Below are positions 8,753-20,103 of a stretch of DNA of 64,000 nucleotides, piece after piece. The stretch is from Pusillimonas sp. T2 (GTDB taxonomy: Bacteria; Pseudomonadota; Gammaproteobacteria; Burkholderiales; Burkholderiaceae_B), in assembly GCF_002236805.1 (NCBI RefSeq), contig NZ_NIQA01000003.1:62001-126000 (forward strand). The letters run 5' to 3'. How positions within the stretch are numbered: the stretch's first letter is position 1; the number at the start of each line of letters is the position of its first letter. The notes under the pieces were generated by a model. It did no database searches and was not told the DNA's origin. It worked only from the letters and a program-made list of their open reading frames with translations. Both the position numbers and the translations under genes were made by a program.

Positions 8753-9706
8753 CTAAGCCCCCGAGCCGGAGCCGCCCTTACCGGTTTTGTTGATAATAGT
8801 CATGGCCGAAGCAATCATGCCGCCCATATCAGCTAGGTTGGCCGGCAGAATGAGGGTGTTGCCTTGTTTGGCTACATTGGCAAACGCATCAACATAACGT
8901 TCGGCCACATTCAGGTTGACGGCTTCGATCCCACCGGGTTGGTTAACGGCGTGTGCAACTTGAGTAATGGCTTTGGCCGTCGCTTCGGCCACCACCAGTA
9001 CTGCGCGAGCCTCGCCTTCGGCCTTATTGATCTCGGCCTGCTTTTCGCCCTCTGAACGAGCAATAAAGGCTTCACGTTCGCCTGTGGCGATATTGATCTG
9101 CTCTTGACGACGGCCTTCGGACGCGGCAATAAGCGCCCTTTTTTCGCGTTCGGCCGTAATTTGCGCCTGCATCGCACGCAGAATTTCGGCTGGCGGGGTG
9201 AGATCTTTGATTTCGTAGCGCAACACCTTGACGCCCCAATTCAGGGCCGCTTCGTCAAGTGCGGCAACCACGGCGCTGTTGATCAGCTCGCGTTCTTCGA
9301 AGGTACGGTCGAGCTCCATTTTGCCGATGACAGAACGCAACGTAGTTTGCGCCAACTGCGTGATGGCCGAGATATAGTTGGATGACCCATACGAGGCACG
9401 CATTGGATCGGTAACTTGAAAATACAAGACGCCATCAACTTGCAGTTGGGTATTGTCTTTTGTGATGCAAATCTGGCTAGGCACATCGAGGGGGATTTCT
9501 TTGAGCGAGTGCTTGTAGGCCACTCGCTCGATGAACGGAATCACAAACCCTGCACCTGGCGACAAGGTGCGGTCGTATTTGCCCAAACGTTCGATAACCC
9601 AGGCATTTTGCTGGGGCACAATGGCAATGGCCTTGATGATGATAATGAAGGCCAGGGCGAGACCCACAATGGTCACAAAAACAGAGAAATCCGGGTCGAA
9701 GAACAT
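8753..9706 (-). CDS. SPFH/band 7 membrane protein (paraslipin, QmcA-like)
   Basis: The 317-residue protein has one N-terminal membrane anchor (about residues 8-30) and a stomatin/prohibitin domain with VIERLGKYDRTLSPG, IPLDVPSQ and SVIGKMELDRTFEER. A charged coiled-coil region rich in Glu, Lys and Ala (about residues 180-250) follows. The C-terminus is mildly hydrophobic. Such proteins oligomerise as scaffolds on the inner membrane and are thought to affect protease and membrane-domain function. The NfeD protein immediately upstream is the usual partner of this family. Confidence 0.9.
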   Translation of the reverse strand: MFFDPDFSVFVTIVGLALAFIIIIKAIAIVPQQNAWVIERLGKYDRTLSPGAGFVIPFIERVAYKHSLKEIPLDVPSQICITKDNTQLQVDGVLYFQVTDPMRASYGSSNYISAITQLAQTTLRSVIGKMELDRTFEERELINSAVVAALDEAALNWGVKVLRYEIKDLTPPAEILRAMQAQITAEREKRALIAASEGRRQEQINIATGEREAFIARSEGEKQAEINKAEGEARAVLVVAEATAKAITQVAHAVNQPGGIEAVNLNVAERYVDAFANVAKQGNTLILPANLADMGGMIASAMTIINKTGKGGSGSGA

Positions 9707-9768
9707 TAAACCACCTTAGAAGAATAGAACGGCGTGCTTTTAGCAGGCCTGAGTTACGACCGAATGAA

Positions 9769-10194
9769 TCAGGCCCTGTCGTCGGGCACAACGACTAGTG
9801 TTGAACCTTCGATTTCGATAATGCGGTGCTGGCCGGAAACGGGTGAAAAACCTGGGGCCAGCCGGGCAGACCACAAAGCCCCACGATACCGCACATGCGC
9901 GGTATCGTTTGCCCCCCAAGAGGTAATGCTGACGTGTGCGCCGATGTCGAGGTTGACGTCTTTGTTGCGAGCCGCGTTGACCTCGCGCTTTTTAAGTACG
10001 TGCGTCTTGCGCAGTACTAGCAAACCCAATATGGCCACTACGCCAGCCGCCACGATTTGCAGACCTAACCCCGCCCCTGCCCAGGCGGCAACCCCGCCCG
10101 CAGCGAGGCCCAATGCAATAAGCAGCAAATAAAATGTGCCGCTTAATACCTCGCCAATAAGCGCTGCCAGTGCAAAGGCAAACCAGAACCACAT
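9769..10194 (-). CDS. NfeD-family membrane protein
   Basis: This short 141-residue NfeD (NfeD1b type, without the protease domain) has hydrophobic segments over about residues 1-65 (WFWFAFALAALIGEVLSG, then Ala/Gly/Leu-rich helices). A soluble OB-fold-like domain from about residue 85 contains VSITSW, VRYRGALWSAR and IIEIEGSTLVV. It sits 62 bp upstream of the SPFH gene on the same strand, the conserved NfeD-stomatin pair. Confidence 0.87.
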   Translation of the reverse strand: MWFWFAFALAALIGEVLSGTFYLLLIALGLAAGGVAAWAGAGLGLQIVAAGVVAILGLLVLRKTHVLKKREVNAARNKDVNLDIGAHVSITSWGANDTAHVRYRGALWSARLAPGFSPVSGQHRIIEIEGSTLVVVPDDRA

Positions 10195-10316
10195 AAAACA
10201 CTCCTTACGCTATTGAAACCAAGGTTGCATGGTACGCGGGCATCGTGCCTGTATCGTCAAACCCACTTGCCCCGATAGGCATCCAATTATGGCGTAGGCG
10301 ACGGCGCCATGCATCA

Positions 10317-10943
10317 TTACGCCAGCGCCCAGCCTTCATGCAACAACAGGCTGCATTTGCGATGCAACCCGCCGCCATAACCGGTCAGCCGACGGTTGGC
10401 CGCCACAACCCGGTGGCATGGCACGATGATGGAAACCGGGTTGCGCCCGACCGCCACGCCAACGGCCCGGCTGGCGGCTTTATCTCCCAGGGCATGCGCC
10501 AGTTCGCCGTAAGACACTAATGCACTATAGGGGATGTCGAGCAAGGCTTGCCATACTTTTTTCTGAAATGGCGTGCCTTCAAGTTGTAAGGGCACCGAAA
10601 ACTGGGCAAGTGTCCCGGCAAAGTAGGCTTGCAGCTCTTGAGCAGCCAACTCAAAAATATCGCGGGCTGACGCAGTGTCAGTTGTCGGGCCCAATGCGTC
10701 GAGCACGCCAACACGAAGTTCGGCACCCAACCCTGAGTCAAAGTCAGGGCATTGCGTACCCTGACTTGTACGGCGTCCGGATATGCGGATATCGCGCAGT
10801 ACCCTGCCGTTGATCTCGCCGGCGGTTGGGTCGCTGATGACGCCGGGTGCTGTTGTGTCTGACGACGATACGCGGCCTACCGGCGGGCAGTCACGCTGAT
10901 CGGAAAAATACAAACCCATGAGTGCCTGACCGTTAGACGTCAT
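10317..10943 (-). CDS. ogt: Methylated-DNA-[protein]-cysteine S-methyltransferase
   Basis: The active-site motif PCHRVV is present, followed by LTGYGGGLHRKCSLLLHEG, and the winged-helix DNA-binding part is GTPFQKKVWQALLDIPYG-like. The enzyme removes alkyl groups from O6-alkylguanine or O4-alkylthymine in a suicide reaction. I chose ATG 10943 (208 residues), which begins at the N-terminal domain (ALMGLYFSDQ). The frame is open 21 codons further. An insert of about 50 residues between the first strands and the catalytic domain makes it longer than E. coli Ogt. It is divergent from the TetR gene. Confidence 0.88.
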   Translation of the reverse strand: MTSNGQALMGLYFSDQRDCPPVGRVSSSDTTAPGVISDPTAGEINGRVLRDIRISGRRTSQGTQCPDFDSGLGAELRVGVLDALGPTTDTASARDIFELAAQELQAYFAGTLAQFSVPLQLEGTPFQKKVWQALLDIPYSALVSYGELAHALGDKAASRAVGVAVGRNPVSIIVPCHRVVAANRRLTGYGGGLHRKCSLLLHEGWALA

Positions 10944-11079
10944 GACAAGCCTTCCCAGTGAAGTGGGCAGGTGTGCGAAAAAGACCGATGATGACGCGCA
11001 CTTCATGGAAATTGCCTATACTTATTACTGTACGGTTTGGTTAACCTTGTCCATACCAGCCATTATTACTACAGCGTTC

Positions 11080-11691
11080 ATGCGAAAAAAAACCGAGGCC
11101 CGCCGCGAAGCCATTTTAACCACCGCGCTTGAAGTCTTTCGTGAAGAAGGTTTCGAAGCTGCGTCAATGTCGCAAATTGCAGCTAAAGTGGGGGGCTCTA
11201 AAGCCACGCTTTATAACTACTTTTCGTCTAAAGAAGACCTGCTGCTGGCCGCCATGCACCACTCGGCTATGGCGCTAGGCCGAGATATTATGGCACTGAT
11301 CGGTTCTTCGGGCGACCTGCGTCGGCAACTCGAGCGCTTTGCGCAGTCGTTATTGTCGGTATTGGCCGACGAAGACACGCTCAAACTCATCCGTGTCGCT
11401 ATTTCGGTCAGTGGCCACTCCGGTATTGGCAAACGCTTTTTCGACCTGGGCACCGAAGTCGTCTGGTGCGAAATGGCCCAGTTCATGGCACGACAAGTCG
11501 CGGCCGGCCACCTGCAGGACGAAGACCCCGAAGTGCTGGCCACACACTTACGATGCCTGTGCGATATGGACCTGATTGGCAACTTGATGCAGGCCAATAA
11601 ACCGCCAACTCAAAAAGCGCTTGATGAAAAAGCCAAATTGATCGCCGACCTGTTCTTGCGCACACACGAAAAGAAGCCACAAGCCAAATAA
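11080..11691 (+). CDS. TetR/AcrR-family transcriptional regulator
   Basis: From ATG 11080 the product has 203 residues. The N-terminal helix-turn-helix is clear: ILTTALEVFREEGFEAASM, then SQIAAKVGGSKATLYNYFSSKEDLL at about residues 12-60. The C-terminal ligand domain resembles TetR_C regulators of the AefR type. No efflux pump or enzyme target sits beside it, so its role is unknown. The frame stays open upstream to 10942, but the DNA-binding domain begins at 11080. It ends at a shared terminator with ppsA. Confidence 0.85.
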   Translation: MRKKTEARREAILTTALEVFREEGFEAASMSQIAAKVGGSKATLYNYFSSKEDLLLAAMHHSAMALGRDIMALIGSSGDLRRQLERFAQSLLSVLADEDTLKLIRVAISVSGHSGIGKRFFDLGTEVVWCEMAQFMARQVAAGHLQDEDPEVLATHLRCLCDMDLIGNLMQANKPPTQKALDEKAKLIADLFLRTHEKKPQAK

Positions 11692-11721
11692 AAAACGCCG
11701 GGGATACCCCGGCGTTTTTTT
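11691..11721. terminator. Bidirectional Rho-independent terminator
   Basis: CGCCGGGG (11696-11703) pairs perfectly with CCCCGGCG (11707-11714) across an ATA loop. A-tracts on the left and a seven-T tract on the right let it end both the TetR transcript (plus) and ppsA (minus). Confidence 0.93.
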
Positions 11722-11734
11722 GTACCGCTAAGCC

Positions 11735-14098
11735 TTACTTGGCCAGACGCTGCCAGGTATCGACAACAGTGTCGGGGTTAAGCGACATTGACAAAATACC
11801 CTGATCACGCAGCCAGTCGGCCAAGTCCGGATGGTCGCTGGGGCCCTGACCGCAGATACCGACATATTTTCCTGCCTTCAGGCAAGACTGGATCGCGCGG
11901 CTGAGCATGAACTTGACGGCCTCGTCGCGCTCGTCGAAGTCTGCTGCCAAGAGCTCCATGCCCGAATCGCGGTCAAGACCCAGTGTGAGCTGTGTCATGT
12001 CGTTCGAGCCGATGGAGAAGCCGTCGAAGTGCTCGAGGAACTGATCAGCCAAAATGGCGTTAGACGGTACTTCGCACATCATGATGACGCGCAGACCATT
12101 TTTACCGCGCTCGAGGCCATGGCTGGCCAGCAAGTCGATGACTTTGCGGGCCTGGTTAACCGTACGTACAAACGGCACCATGATTTCGACGTTGGTCAGC
12201 CCCATTTCGTCGCGTACTTTCTTAAGCGCTTCGCATTCCATGCGGAAGCACTCTTCGAAGTCTTCGGCAAGGTAACGCGACGCACCACGGAAGCCCAGCA
12301 TGGGGTTTTCCTCTTCGGGCTCGTAGCGCGAACCACCAACCAGCTTGCGATATTCGTTTGACTTGAAGTCGGACATACGAACAATGACTGGCTTGGGATA
12401 AAACGCTGCACCAATAGTCGCGACGCCTTCGGCGAGCTTTTCAACGAAGAAGGCACGCGGGCTGGCGTAGCCACGCGCTGCTGATTCGACGGCCTTTTTA
12501 AGCTCGCTGTCGACGTTGGGGTAGTCGAGCACAGCTTTGGGGTGCACATTGATGTTGTTATTGATGATGAACTCGAGGCGAGCAAGACCCACACCGGCGT
12601 TGGGGATTTGCGAGAAATCGAACGCCAATTGGGGGTTACCCACGTTCATCATGATTTTCACACCGATCTCGGGCATTTCGCCCCACTGGACTTGCTCGAT
12701 CTCGGTTTCGATCAGACCGTCGTAGATACGACCTTCGTCGCCTTCAGCGCACGACACGGTGACCTCTTTGCCGTCAGCCAGAACGTCGGTGGCATTGGCA
12801 CAACCCACAACCGCAGGGATACCGAGCTCACGGGCAATAATGGCTGCGTGGCAGGTACGACCACCGCGGTTAGTGACAATGGCCGAGGCCAATTTCATGA
12901 CCGGTTCCCAGTTGGGGTCGGTCATGTCGGTAACCAGGATATCGCCGGCGCGGACCTGGTCCATTTCGGAGATATCAGCCACCACACGGACTTTACCCGA
13001 GCCGATTTTTTGGCCGATGGCACGACCGGTCACCAGTACTTCGCCAGTGGCTTTCAGGCGATAGCGCTCTTGAACGTCGTGTGCTGCCTGTTGCGACTTG
13101 ACGGTTTCGGGACGTGCCTGAAGGATATAAATTTTACCGTCGATACCATCGCGACCCCATTCGATATCCATGGGGCGGCCGTAGTGCTTTTCAATGATTA
13201 CGGCGTAACGCGCCAGTTCGATGACTTCTTCGTCGGTCAGAGAGTAACGGTTGCGCTCGGACACGGGGACATCGACGGTGCGAACGGCAGCGCCCGATGT
13301 ACGCTCGATGTCAAATTCCATTTTAAGAAGCTTGGAACCAATACGACGGCTGATGATGGGGTAATGACCCGCAGCCAACGTAGGTTTAAACACATAGAAT
13401 TCGTCAGGGTTGACGGCGCCCTGCACGACAGTTTCGCCCAGGCCGTAAGACGAGGTGATGAAGACGACATCGTCGAAACCGGATTCGGTGTCGAGTGTGA
13501 ACATGACGCCGGCGCTGCCCAGGTCGGAACGCACCATGCGCTGAATGCCGGCCGACAAGGCGACTTCGGCGTGGGCATAGCCTTTGTGTACGCGATACGA
13601 AATAGCGCGATCGTTGTACAACGATGCAAAAACGTGGCGAACTTTATCGAGCACGTCGTCGATGCCGACAACGTTAAGGAAGGTTTCTTGTTGGCCGGCG
13701 AATGAAGCGTCGGGCAGGTCTTCGGCGGTAGCCGAAGAGCGTACCGCAAACGAACCCTTGCCGTCGGCGTCGAGTTTGGCGAACGATTCGCGAATGGCTT
13801 GTTCGAGTTCGGCCGGGAATGGCGTTTCGACGATCCATTGACGAATTTGCGCACCAGCATTGGCCAGTTCGCGAACATCGTCGGCATCGAGTGTAGACAG
13901 ACGCTGAGCAATACGGTCGTCGAGACCGGTTTGCTTCAGGAAGCCGCGGAAAGCGTCGGACGTGGTGGCAAAGCCGCCAGGCACGCGCACGCCGGCACCA
14001 GCCAGCTGGCTGATCATTTCGCCCAGGGACGCATTTTTGCCCCCGACCGAGTCAACGTCCGTCATGCGGAGTTGCTCGAAAGGTACTACATAAGACAT
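11735..14098 (-). CDS. ppsA: Phosphoenolpyruvate synthase
   Basis: The protein has 787 residues from ATG 14098, which follows AAAGGTGA by five bases and is preferred over the in-frame codon at 14116. The N-terminal ATP-grasp domain begins [12 protein letters not shown]. The swivelling phosphohistidine domain carries [21 protein letters not shown], with His as the phosphoryl carrier. The C-terminal PEP-binding barrel has [16 protein letters not shown] and [10 protein letters not shown]. It makes PEP from pyruvate, ATP and water for gluconeogenesis, which fits growth on organic acids. Confidence 0.96.
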   Translation of the reverse strand: MSYVVPFEQLRMTDVDSVGGKNASLGEMISQLAGAGVRVPGGFATTSDAFRGFLKQTGLDDRIAQRLSTLDADDVRELANAGAQIRQWIVETPFPAELEQAIRESFAKLDADGKGSFAVRSSATAEDLPDASFAGQQETFLNVVGIDDVLDKVRHVFASLYNDRAISYRVHKGYAHAEVALSAGIQRMVRSDLGSAGVMFTLDTESGFDDVVFITSSYGLGETVVQGAVNPDEFYVFKPTLAAGHYPIISRRIGSKLLKMEFDIERTSGAAVRTVDVPVSERNRYSLTDEEVIELARYAVIIEKHYGRPMDIEWGRDGIDGKIYILQARPETVKSQQAAHDVQERYRLKATGEVLVTGRAIGQKIGSGKVRVVADISEMDQVRAGDILVTDMTDPNWEPVMKLASAIVTNRGGRTCHAAIIARELGIPAVVGCANATDVLADGKEVTVSCAEGDEGRIYDGLIETEIEQVQWGEMPEIGVKIMMNVGNPQLAFDFSQIPNAGVGLARLEFIINNNINVHPKAVLDYPNVDSELKKAVESAARGYASPRAFFVEKLAEGVATIGAAFYPKPVIVRMSDFKSNEYRKLVGGSRYEPEEENPMLGFRGASRYLAEDFEECFRMECEALKKVRDEMGLTNVEIMVPFVRTVNQARKVIDLLASHGLERGKNGLRVIMMCEVPSNAILADQFLEHFDGFSIGSNDMTQLTLGLDRDSGMELLAADFDERDEAVKFMLSRAIQSCLKAGKYVGICGQGPSDHPDLADWLRDQGILSMSLNPDTVVDTWQRLAK

Positions 14099-14257
14099 AA
14101 AGTCACCTTTAAACACTATAGAAGAAAGCTTGTTTGCTTATGGCATAGCGTGAATTGACTTAAAATCTACGCACTAAGCAAACCAGCCTTGCCTTCTTCA
14201 AGCCTAAGGCAACACGCAATTGTACCTTTTCCCAACTTTAATGGGCTAGCCTTTGTA
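14099..14257. promoter_or_regulatory. Divergent ppsA/ppsR promoter region
   Basis: This 159 bp AT-rich gap must hold the promoters of both divergent genes. The ribosome binding site of ppsA (AAAGGTGA on the minus strand) is visible at 14104-14111. I see no convincing operator. Confidence 0.5.
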
Positions 14258-15091
14258 ATGACTTCTACCAACGTCGAACGTACCGTCTTTATCGTCTCTG
14301 ACGGCACCGGCATTACCGCCGAAACCTTCAGCCATTCTGTGCTGTCGCAGTTTGAAGAGGCACAGTTTCGCTCGACGCGGCTTCCATTTATAGACAGCCG
14401 CGAAAAAGTGCAAGAAGCCGTAGCCAAAATTAACCGTTGCGCTCAAGAAACAGGCAAGCCCCCGCTCATTTTCAGCACACTGGTCAACCCCGATATGGCT
14501 GCCTTGCTAAAAGATGCAAACGGCATCTTCCTTGACCTGTTTGGCACCTTCGTCAAGCCGCTCGAAGAGGCCTTGGGCATGAAGTCCAGCCATTCCATCG
14601 GGCGCTCACACGGCAGCGGTACATCGCAAAAGTATCGTAACCGCATCGAAGCCATCAACTTCAGCTTGTCACACGACGATGGCCAGTATGTACACGGGCT
14701 CGACAAAGCCGACGTCATCCTGGTGGGGGTGTCGCGCTGCGGCAAAACACCCACCAGCCTGTATCTAGCCATGCAATACGCCATCAAGGTGGCCAACTTT
14801 CCGCTCATCCCCGAAGACTTCGAACGGGGCACGCTACCCGCCACGCTGGCGCCCTTCCGTAAAAAGCTGTTCGGTCTTTCCATTCAGCCCGAACGCCTGT
14901 CCGAAGTGCGCAACGAGCGCCGCCCGAACTCCAAATACTCCACGCTAGAGCAATGCCGCTACGAGGTTGCCGAGGCCGAACGCCTGATGCGTATCGAAAG
15001 CATCCCGTTTGTGTCAACCACAACGCGATCCATTGAAGAAATATCGACCAAAGTGCTGCAAGAGGTCGGCCTGGAAGCGCATATCTACTAA
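14258..15091 (+). CDS. ppsR: PEP synthase regulatory protein (kinase/pyrophosphorylase)
   Basis: The product is a 277-residue DUF299 protein starting at ATG 14258. FIVSDGTGITAETFSHSVLSQF-type N-terminus, the P-loop-like GVSRCGKTPTSLYLA and a C-terminal SIPFVSTTTRSIEEIS are family hallmarks. Family members inactivate PpsA by ADP-dependent phosphorylation of a threonine next to the catalytic histidine and reactivate it by phosphorolysis. The divergent ppsA makes this assignment firm. Confidence 0.94.
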   Translation: MTSTNVERTVFIVSDGTGITAETFSHSVLSQFEEAQFRSTRLPFIDSREKVQEAVAKINRCAQETGKPPLIFSTLVNPDMAALLKDANGIFLDLFGTFVKPLEEALGMKSSHSIGRSHGSGTSQKYRNRIEAINFSLSHDDGQYVHGLDKADVILVGVSRCGKTPTSLYLAMQYAIKVANFPLIPEDFERGTLPATLAPFRKKLFGLSIQPERLSEVRNERRPNSKYSTLEQCRYEVAEAERLMRIESIPFVSTTTRSIEEISTKVLQEVGLEAHIY

Positions 15092-15140
15092 GATTGCGCG
15101 TAGCTGCACCGGGGCCGGGCAATAATGCCGCCCGGCGCCC

Positions 15141-15923
15141 TCAATGTGCCTGGTGTTGCCGAAGTTGCTCGTACAGGCATACCGCCGTTGCCACACCGAC
15201 ATTCAACGATTCAACGGCGTCGCTTTGCGGGATAAACACCCGCAGATCGGCGCGCGCCAACAGAGCCGGGTCGACCCCCTGCCCTTCATTTCCGGCCAAC
15301 CAGGCGCAGGCCTTTGGCAATTCAAGGCTGTACAACATTTGACCCTGCTCTAGGGCAGTAGCTACCAGCGGCACCCGCAATCGCTCGCACAGCGCATGTA
15401 GATCGAGATGTTCATATACTTGCAGCGCAAAGTGGGCGCCCTGGGCGCTTCGCAGCACTTTGGGTGACCAGGCGGAAACCGAACCTTCAGACACAAACAC
15501 CTGTTTTATGCCAACCGCAGCGGCCGTGCGTAGCAACGTACCCAGATTGCCTGGGTCTTGCACGCGATCGAGCCAGAGCACGTTGCCAGAAATAGAGGCA
15601 GGCAAGTCGGGGGACGGTCGCTTCACCACAAAACATACGCCCTGCCCTTGCCCTGCAACCTGAGACAAACGCGGATATAGCGCGGCATCGAGCGTCAACC
15701 CGACATCAGCGTCAATGTGGTTGGCCAAACGCTGAAGCGCCGCACTTTGCGCCAGCCGCTCGGCGTCGAATACCGCCCAGACTGGAAGCCCTTGATGACG
15801 CAGCCATTCTTCACACAGATGCACGCCTTCAAGCAACACCTGATCCGACACTTTGCCGGCGGACACGCGCAGCAGTTGCTTGTACTGAGGGTTGTCGCGC
15901 GACTGGAGATGCTTCACAGACAC
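15141..15923 (-). CDS. TrmH/SpoU-family RNA 2'-O-methyltransferase
   Basis: The 260-residue protein has an N-terminal substrate-binding domain ([30 protein letters not shown]) and a SPOUT knot domain. Motif 1 is [16 protein letters not shown], motif 2 is [12 protein letters not shown] and motif 3 is [18 protein letters not shown]. The exact rRNA or tRNA target is unknown. It overlaps the end of rnhB by 10 bp. Confidence 0.9.
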   Translation of the reverse strand: MSVKHLQSRDNPQYKQLLRVSAGKVSDQVLLEGVHLCEEWLRHQGLPVWAVFDAERLAQSAALQRLANHIDADVGLTLDAALYPRLSQVAGQGQGVCFVVKRPSPDLPASISGNVLWLDRVQDPGNLGTLLRTAAAVGIKQVFVSEGSVSAWSPKVLRSAQGAHFALQVYEHLDLHALCERLRVPLVATALEQGQMLYSLELPKACAWLAGNEGQGVDPALLARADLRVFIPQSDAVESLNVGVATAVCLYEQLRQHQAH

Positions 15924-16531
15924 GCCCCTTCGATGGACACCATGTCGCGTACAGGCGCAAAGCTGCGGCGATGTGCCAGACAGGGCCCGTACTGCCGCAG
16001 CCGCTCAATGTGCAGGGCCGTGCCGTATCCCTTATGCTGATCAAAACCGTAAACGGGGTACAAATCGTGCAGGCGGTCGCAATCGGCGTCACGCGCTGTC
16101 TTTGCCAAAATCGATGCTGCCGAAATAGCTTTGACTTTGCTGTCGCCTTTTACGATGGCCTGTGCCGGGGCGACCAGCCCAGCAGGCACACGGTTACCGT
16201 CAATCAGTATCTGGCTTGGTCGTACCGCCAGGCCCTCGCAGGCCCGACGCATCGCCAAAAAAGTGGCCTGCAGAATGTTCAGGGCGTCAATTTCCTCGAC
16301 ACTGGCCTGTGCAATGCACCAGGCCACAGCGGTACGCCGAATCTCTTCGGCCAAGGCATCGCGACGTTTGGCCGTCAGCTTTTTAGAATCGTTCAAACCC
16401 TCAGGAATGCCGGTTTCGGGCAGGATGACCGCCGCCGCGTAAACCGGACCCGCCAACGGGCCCCGGCCTGCTTCGTCTACGCCAGCGATCAAGCCGGCCG
16501 GGATTGCCATATCGAATAAGTCAGCCTGCAT
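15914..16531 (-). CDS. rnhB: Ribonuclease HII
   Basis: [14 protein letters not shown] carries the first Asp-Glu pair of the RNase HII active site, and LIDGNRV and [10 protein letters not shown] supply later conserved residues. The enzyme removes ribonucleotides from DNA. I chose ATG 16531 (205 residues), which overlaps the lpxB end by 11 bp. ATG 16549 is possible but lacks a better ribosome binding site. Confidence 0.93.
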   Translation of the reverse strand: MQADLFDMAIPAGLIAGVDEAGRGPLAGPVYAAAVILPETGIPEGLNDSKKLTAKRRDALAEEIRRTAVAWCIAQASVEEIDALNILQATFLAMRRACEGLAVRPSQILIDGNRVPAGLVAPAQAIVKGDSKVKAISAASILAKTARDADCDRLHDLYPVYGFDQHKGYGTALHIERLRQYGPCLAHRRSFAPVRDMVSIEGACL

Positions 16532-17711
16532 GGCGGGTAGCCACATCATAAATAGCCCGAGCGGCCAAGGTAGGAGTATCGCAGCGAAGGGTATGATGCA
16601 TGGTCAAAAACCGCTGAGCCAGTGTTTCTGCCCTTGCTTTATCGGTCAAGGCGGCCCAGGTCGCGTCGGCCAGTTTTTCTGGTGTCGCGTCGTCTTGCAG
16701 CAGCTCGGGTACCGCAAAATCATTCAACAGCACATTGGGCAAACCCACCCAAGGCACATAGGGCTTTTCTTGCCCCGACTTCCAGGCCATTAATCGGCGC
16801 ATTAGGGGCGACAGCACATACGAAATAACCATGGGCCGCTTGAATAAAGCAGTTTCAAGTGTGGCGGTGCCGCTGGCAACCAAAACCGCATCGGCGGCTT
16901 CCATGGCATCCCAAGCTGCCGGCCGGCCGGCCGTGGTGCTGCGATCGATAATTTTTAAATTGCGCACTGGGTATGCCGCCAGAATGGCCTCGAATTCGGC
17001 CCGCCGCTGCGCATTGACCATGGGCACCAGCAATTGCAGCGCCGGGTCTTGGGTTTGCAAAATGCGCGCTGCCTGCAAAAACCTCGGGGCCAGCAAACGA
17101 ATCTCAGAAGCGCGGCTACCAGGTAACACGGCGAGTACGCGCGCGCCGGCATCCAGGCCCAGTTGCTTGCGCATTTGGATTCGATCGGGTTCAAGCGGAA
17201 TTAAATCGGCCAACGGATGGCCGACAAACGTGACCGGGATGTCTTCCTTTTCGTAGATGGCCGTTTCGAACGGGAACAGCACCAACATATGCGAGACCGA
17301 TTCGCGTATCTTGTGAATACGGCTATATCGCCAGGCCCAGATCGACGGGCCTACGAAATGAACGGTGGGGACACCGGCTTGCTTAAGCTGATGCTCGAGT
17401 CGCAGATTAAAGTCAGGCGCGTCGATACCCACGAAAACATCGGGCCGTTGTTCAAGCCAATGCGATTTGACGTCGTGGTAGGTTCGCAGCAAGCCGGGCA
17501 AGCGCTTTAAGGCATCGACATAGCCAAAAACAGTCAAAGCCGCCATATCGTGCCGGCAGTCAAGACCCTGGGTGCGCATGGCCGGCCCACCAATACCGTC
17601 GAAACGAACATCAGTGGTGGCAATAGCCCCGGACTGCAGCCCCGCCATGACCCGTGCGGCCAACAGGTCGCCAGAGGGCTCGCCCGCGACCATCCCGATA
17701 TGCAAGGTCAT
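16521..17711 (-). CDS. lpxB: Lipid-A-disaccharide synthase
   Basis: The 396-residue length matches LpxB. Family motifs include [11 protein letters not shown] at the N-terminus, [18 protein letters not shown]-like [14 protein letters not shown], and LPGSRASEI. It joins UDP-2,3-diacylglucosamine and lipid X to make the lipid A disaccharide at the inner membrane. Its start overlaps the lpxA stop by 4 bp (ATGA). Confidence 0.96.
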   Translation of the reverse strand: MTLHIGMVAGEPSGDLLAARVMAGLQSGAIATTDVRFDGIGGPAMRTQGLDCRHDMAALTVFGYVDALKRLPGLLRTYHDVKSHWLEQRPDVFVGIDAPDFNLRLEHQLKQAGVPTVHFVGPSIWAWRYSRIHKIRESVSHMLVLFPFETAIYEKEDIPVTFVGHPLADLIPLEPDRIQMRKQLGLDAGARVLAVLPGSRASEIRLLAPRFLQAARILQTQDPALQLLVPMVNAQRRAEFEAILAAYPVRNLKIIDRSTTAGRPAAWDAMEAADAVLVASGTATLETALFKRPMVISYVLSPLMRRLMAWKSGQEKPYVPWVGLPNVLLNDFAVPELLQDDATPEKLADATWAALTDKARAETLAQRFLTMHHTLRCDTPTLAARAIYDVATRHAG

Positions 17712-18502
17712 GGCCGAACGATGCCGCGACCTTCAACAGAGAGGAAGTCGATAAGCGGCTGAAGGGCTTCTGCGGCATCGGGTCGATCTTGCTGGAGCAC
17801 ACGCATTTGCGCAACAGCCTCGTCGACTTTAAGTTGTCGGCGAAACAACAGCTTGTAGGCTTCTTTCAGGGCGGACACAGCTTCGGGACTGTAGCCGCGA
17901 CGGCTCAGGCCCTCGGTATTGACGCCAACCGGGCGAAAAGGGTCGCCAGCACCAATAACGTAAGGTGGGATGTCTTGACGGATGGCGCTGTTGCCCCCCA
18001 CCATACTGTGCGCGCCGATACGAACAAATTGATGCGCCGCCGTAGAACCACCAATGATGGCCCAGTCTTGAATATGGATATGACCAGCCAACTGAACGTT
18101 ATTGGCAATAATGGTGTGACTTCCCACCTGGCAATCGTGTGCAATGTGCACATAAGCCATGATCCAGTTATCGTCTCCAACGCGGGTGACGCCTACGTCT
18201 TGTACCGTGCCGGTATTAATGGTGACATACTCGCGCACCATATTGCCGTTGCCAATTTCCAGGCGGGTAGATTCGCCCTTGTACTTTTTGTCTTGCGGCA
18301 TGCCGCCAATTGAACAAAAACGGTAGAACTCGTTGTTTTCGCCAATGGTCGTGTGGCCATCGATAATGCAATGCGGCCCAACGACGGTACCCGCCCCAAT
18401 GAGCACGTTAGGGCCAATCAGGCTGTAAGGGCCGACCGTAACATTGGCACCCAGCTGCGCGCCGGGTGAAATGATGGCCGTAGGGTGAATTAATCCCGAC
18501 AT
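17708..18502 (-). CDS. lpxA: UDP-N-acetylglucosamine acyltransferase
   Basis: The product has 264 residues, of normal length, starting at ATG 18502, which shares one base with the fabZ stop (TGATG). The left-handed beta-helix hexapeptide repeats run from [14 protein letters not shown] onward. The catalytic histidine lies in HIAHDCQVG. It catalyses the first step of lipid A synthesis. The frame is open 29 codons upstream but inside fabZ. Confidence 0.96.
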   Translation of the reverse strand: MSGLIHPTAIISPGAQLGANVTVGPYSLIGPNVLIGAGTVVGPHCIIDGHTTIGENNEFYRFCSIGGMPQDKKYKGESTRLEIGNGNMVREYVTINTGTVQDVGVTRVGDDNWIMAYVHIAHDCQVGSHTIIANNVQLAGHIHIQDWAIIGGSTAAHQFVRIGAHSMVGGNSAIRQDIPPYVIGAGDPFRPVGVNTEGLSRRGYSPEAVSALKEAYKLLFRRQLKVDEAVAQMRVLQQDRPDAAEALQPLIDFLSVEGRGIVRP

Positions 18503-18954
18503 CAGTCTTCCAGCACCCGGATCGCGCACATAAGCTTGGCTTCGGCCACTTCTTGACCATCGACGGTAGCGCGGCCTGTGTACTTGCACATGGTACGGCT
18601 GATGCGGTCGGCGGTAACTTCGATGCGCAACTGGTCGCCGGGCACTACAGGACGGCGGAAACGCGCACCGTCAACACCCACCAGGTAATAGGCAATTTTC
18701 TGGTCTGCAGGGTTAACGTTAGAATCGCCTTCGAACGAAAACAAGGCCGACGCCTGAGCCATGGCTTCGATGATGAGAACACCCGGCATGACCGGGTGGT
18801 GCGGAAAGTGGCCCGTGAAGAAGGGCTCATTCATGGTCACGTTTTTAAGGGCGACAATGCTTTTGCCCGGCACCATTTCAAGCACACGATCGACGAGCAG
18901 CATCGGGTAACGATGCGGCAAACGCGCCATGATTTGTTTGATATCCAGTTCCAT
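18502..18954 (-). CDS. fabZ: 3-hydroxyacyl-ACP dehydratase
   Basis: This is a 150-residue hot-dog fold protein with the catalytic motif [20 protein letters not shown] (His and Glu). [15 protein letters not shown] is the FabZ N-terminal signature. It dehydrates 3-hydroxyacyl-ACP in fatty acid elongation and competes with LpxA and LpxD for hydroxyacyl-ACP, which explains its place in the lpx operon. Confidence 0.96.
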   Translation of the reverse strand: MELDIKQIMARLPHRYPMLLVDRVLEMVPGKSIVALKNVTMNEPFFTGHFPHHPVMPGVLIIEAMAQASALFSFEGDSNVNPADQKIAYYLVGVDGARFRRPVVPGDQLRIEVTADRISRTMCKYTGRATVDGQEVAEAKLMCAIRVLED

Positions 18955-19002
18955 ATCCTGTCCTACATAAGCACGCCAACGGCGCGATATTTTGTAATGA
19001 TT

Positions 19003-20097
19003 TTATTGTTCGTTTTGAGGCGCGTTTTTTTCACACGCCCGCACACGACGACGCAGGTGGGCGAGTTGCGATACGACTGCCGCATTTTTTTGCCAATGGG
19101 TATGCTCGGCAAACGGATAGACGCCGGTATACCGGCCAGGCTCAAGCACGTTAGACGTAATGGCCGTGCCACCAGAGACATGGACATCATCACCCAACAC
19201 GATATGCCCAGACAACATGGACGCCCCGCCGATGGTGCAACGCTGCCCAATGACCGTAGAGCCGGCAACGCCCACGCATGCGGCCATGGCAGTGTGATCA
19301 CCGACCTTTACGTTATGAGCCAGCATGATTTGATTGTCGAGTTTTACGCCGTTACCGACAACGGTATCGTCGAGCGCACCGCGATCGACAGTGGTATTAG
19401 CGCCAATTTCGACATCGTCGCCAATACGCACGCCGCCCAGCTGGGCAATTTTGGCCCAAGCGCCCTGCCCCTTGAACGGGTCGGGTGCAAAGCCAAAGCC
19501 ATCAGCGCCTAATACCACGCCGCTATGCAATATAGCCCGATGGCCCACGCTCACGCCGTGGTACAGCGTAACCCGCGCATGCAGGAGGCTGTCGTTGCCG
19601 ACGGACGAACCTTGCCCGACAATACAACCGGGCCCAAGACGGGCACCGGCGCCGATAGAAGCTTCGGCTTCGATGACGCAATGTGGGCCAATACTGGCCC
19701 CCGGACCAATGCGCGCACTAGGATCGACAACGGCAGACGGATGAATGCCCGTTGGCAACTGCTCGAGACGATGCTGGTCGAACCACTGCGCCAGCAAGGC
19801 ATACATTAAGTAGGGCTGGCTGCAGATAACCGCGTGGAACTGAGGGCCCGGCGCCAGAGCATCAAATACGTCTTGCGTAAGAATGACGGCCGCTGCTCGA
19901 CATTGCGCCACCTGATCTTTAAGCCGCGGATTCGACAGAAAGCTGACTTCGTCGGGACCGGCAGAAAGCAACGAGCCTATACCCCTTATATGGGATGTAG
20001 GCTCGTTGATTAACCGGTAGTCTAGCCCGACCTTATTGGCACTGCGCAACAGGTCGGAAAGAGAAGGCGCCTGTTCAGGCGCTAACAACACCGGCAT
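19003..20097 (-). CDS. lpxD: UDP-3-O-(3-hydroxyacyl)glucosamine N-acyltransferase
   Basis: The 364-residue protein has the N-terminal uridine-binding domain ([19 protein letters not shown]) and a hexapeptide-repeat beta-helix. The catalytic region is [16 protein letters not shown]. It adds the N-linked hydroxyacyl chain in lipid A synthesis. It lies between ompH and fabZ, the usual Gram-negative order. Confidence 0.95.
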   Translation of the reverse strand: MPVLLAPEQAPSLSDLLRSANKVGLDYRLINEPTSHIRGIGSLLSAGPDEVSFLSNPRLKDQVAQCRAAAVILTQDVFDALAPGPQFHAVICSQPYLMYALLAQWFDQHRLEQLPTGIHPSAVVDPSARIGPGASIGPHCVIEAEASIGAGARLGPGCIVGQGSSVGNDSLLHARVTLYHGVSVGHRAILHSGVVLGADGFGFAPDPFKGQGAWAKIAQLGGVRIGDDVEIGANTTVDRGALDDTVVGNGVKLDNQIMLAHNVKVGDHTAMAACVGVAGSTVIGQRCTIGGASMLSGHIVLGDDVHVSGGTAITSNVLEPGRYTGVYPFAEHTHWQKNAAVVSQLAHLRRRVRACEKNAPQNEQ

Positions 20098-20103
20098 AAC
20101 ACA

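Noticed and set aside
12542-13705. A 387-codon open frame on the plus strand opposite ppsA
   Set aside because: It is antisense to ppsA, rich in His and Asp from reversed codons, and has no family resemblance.
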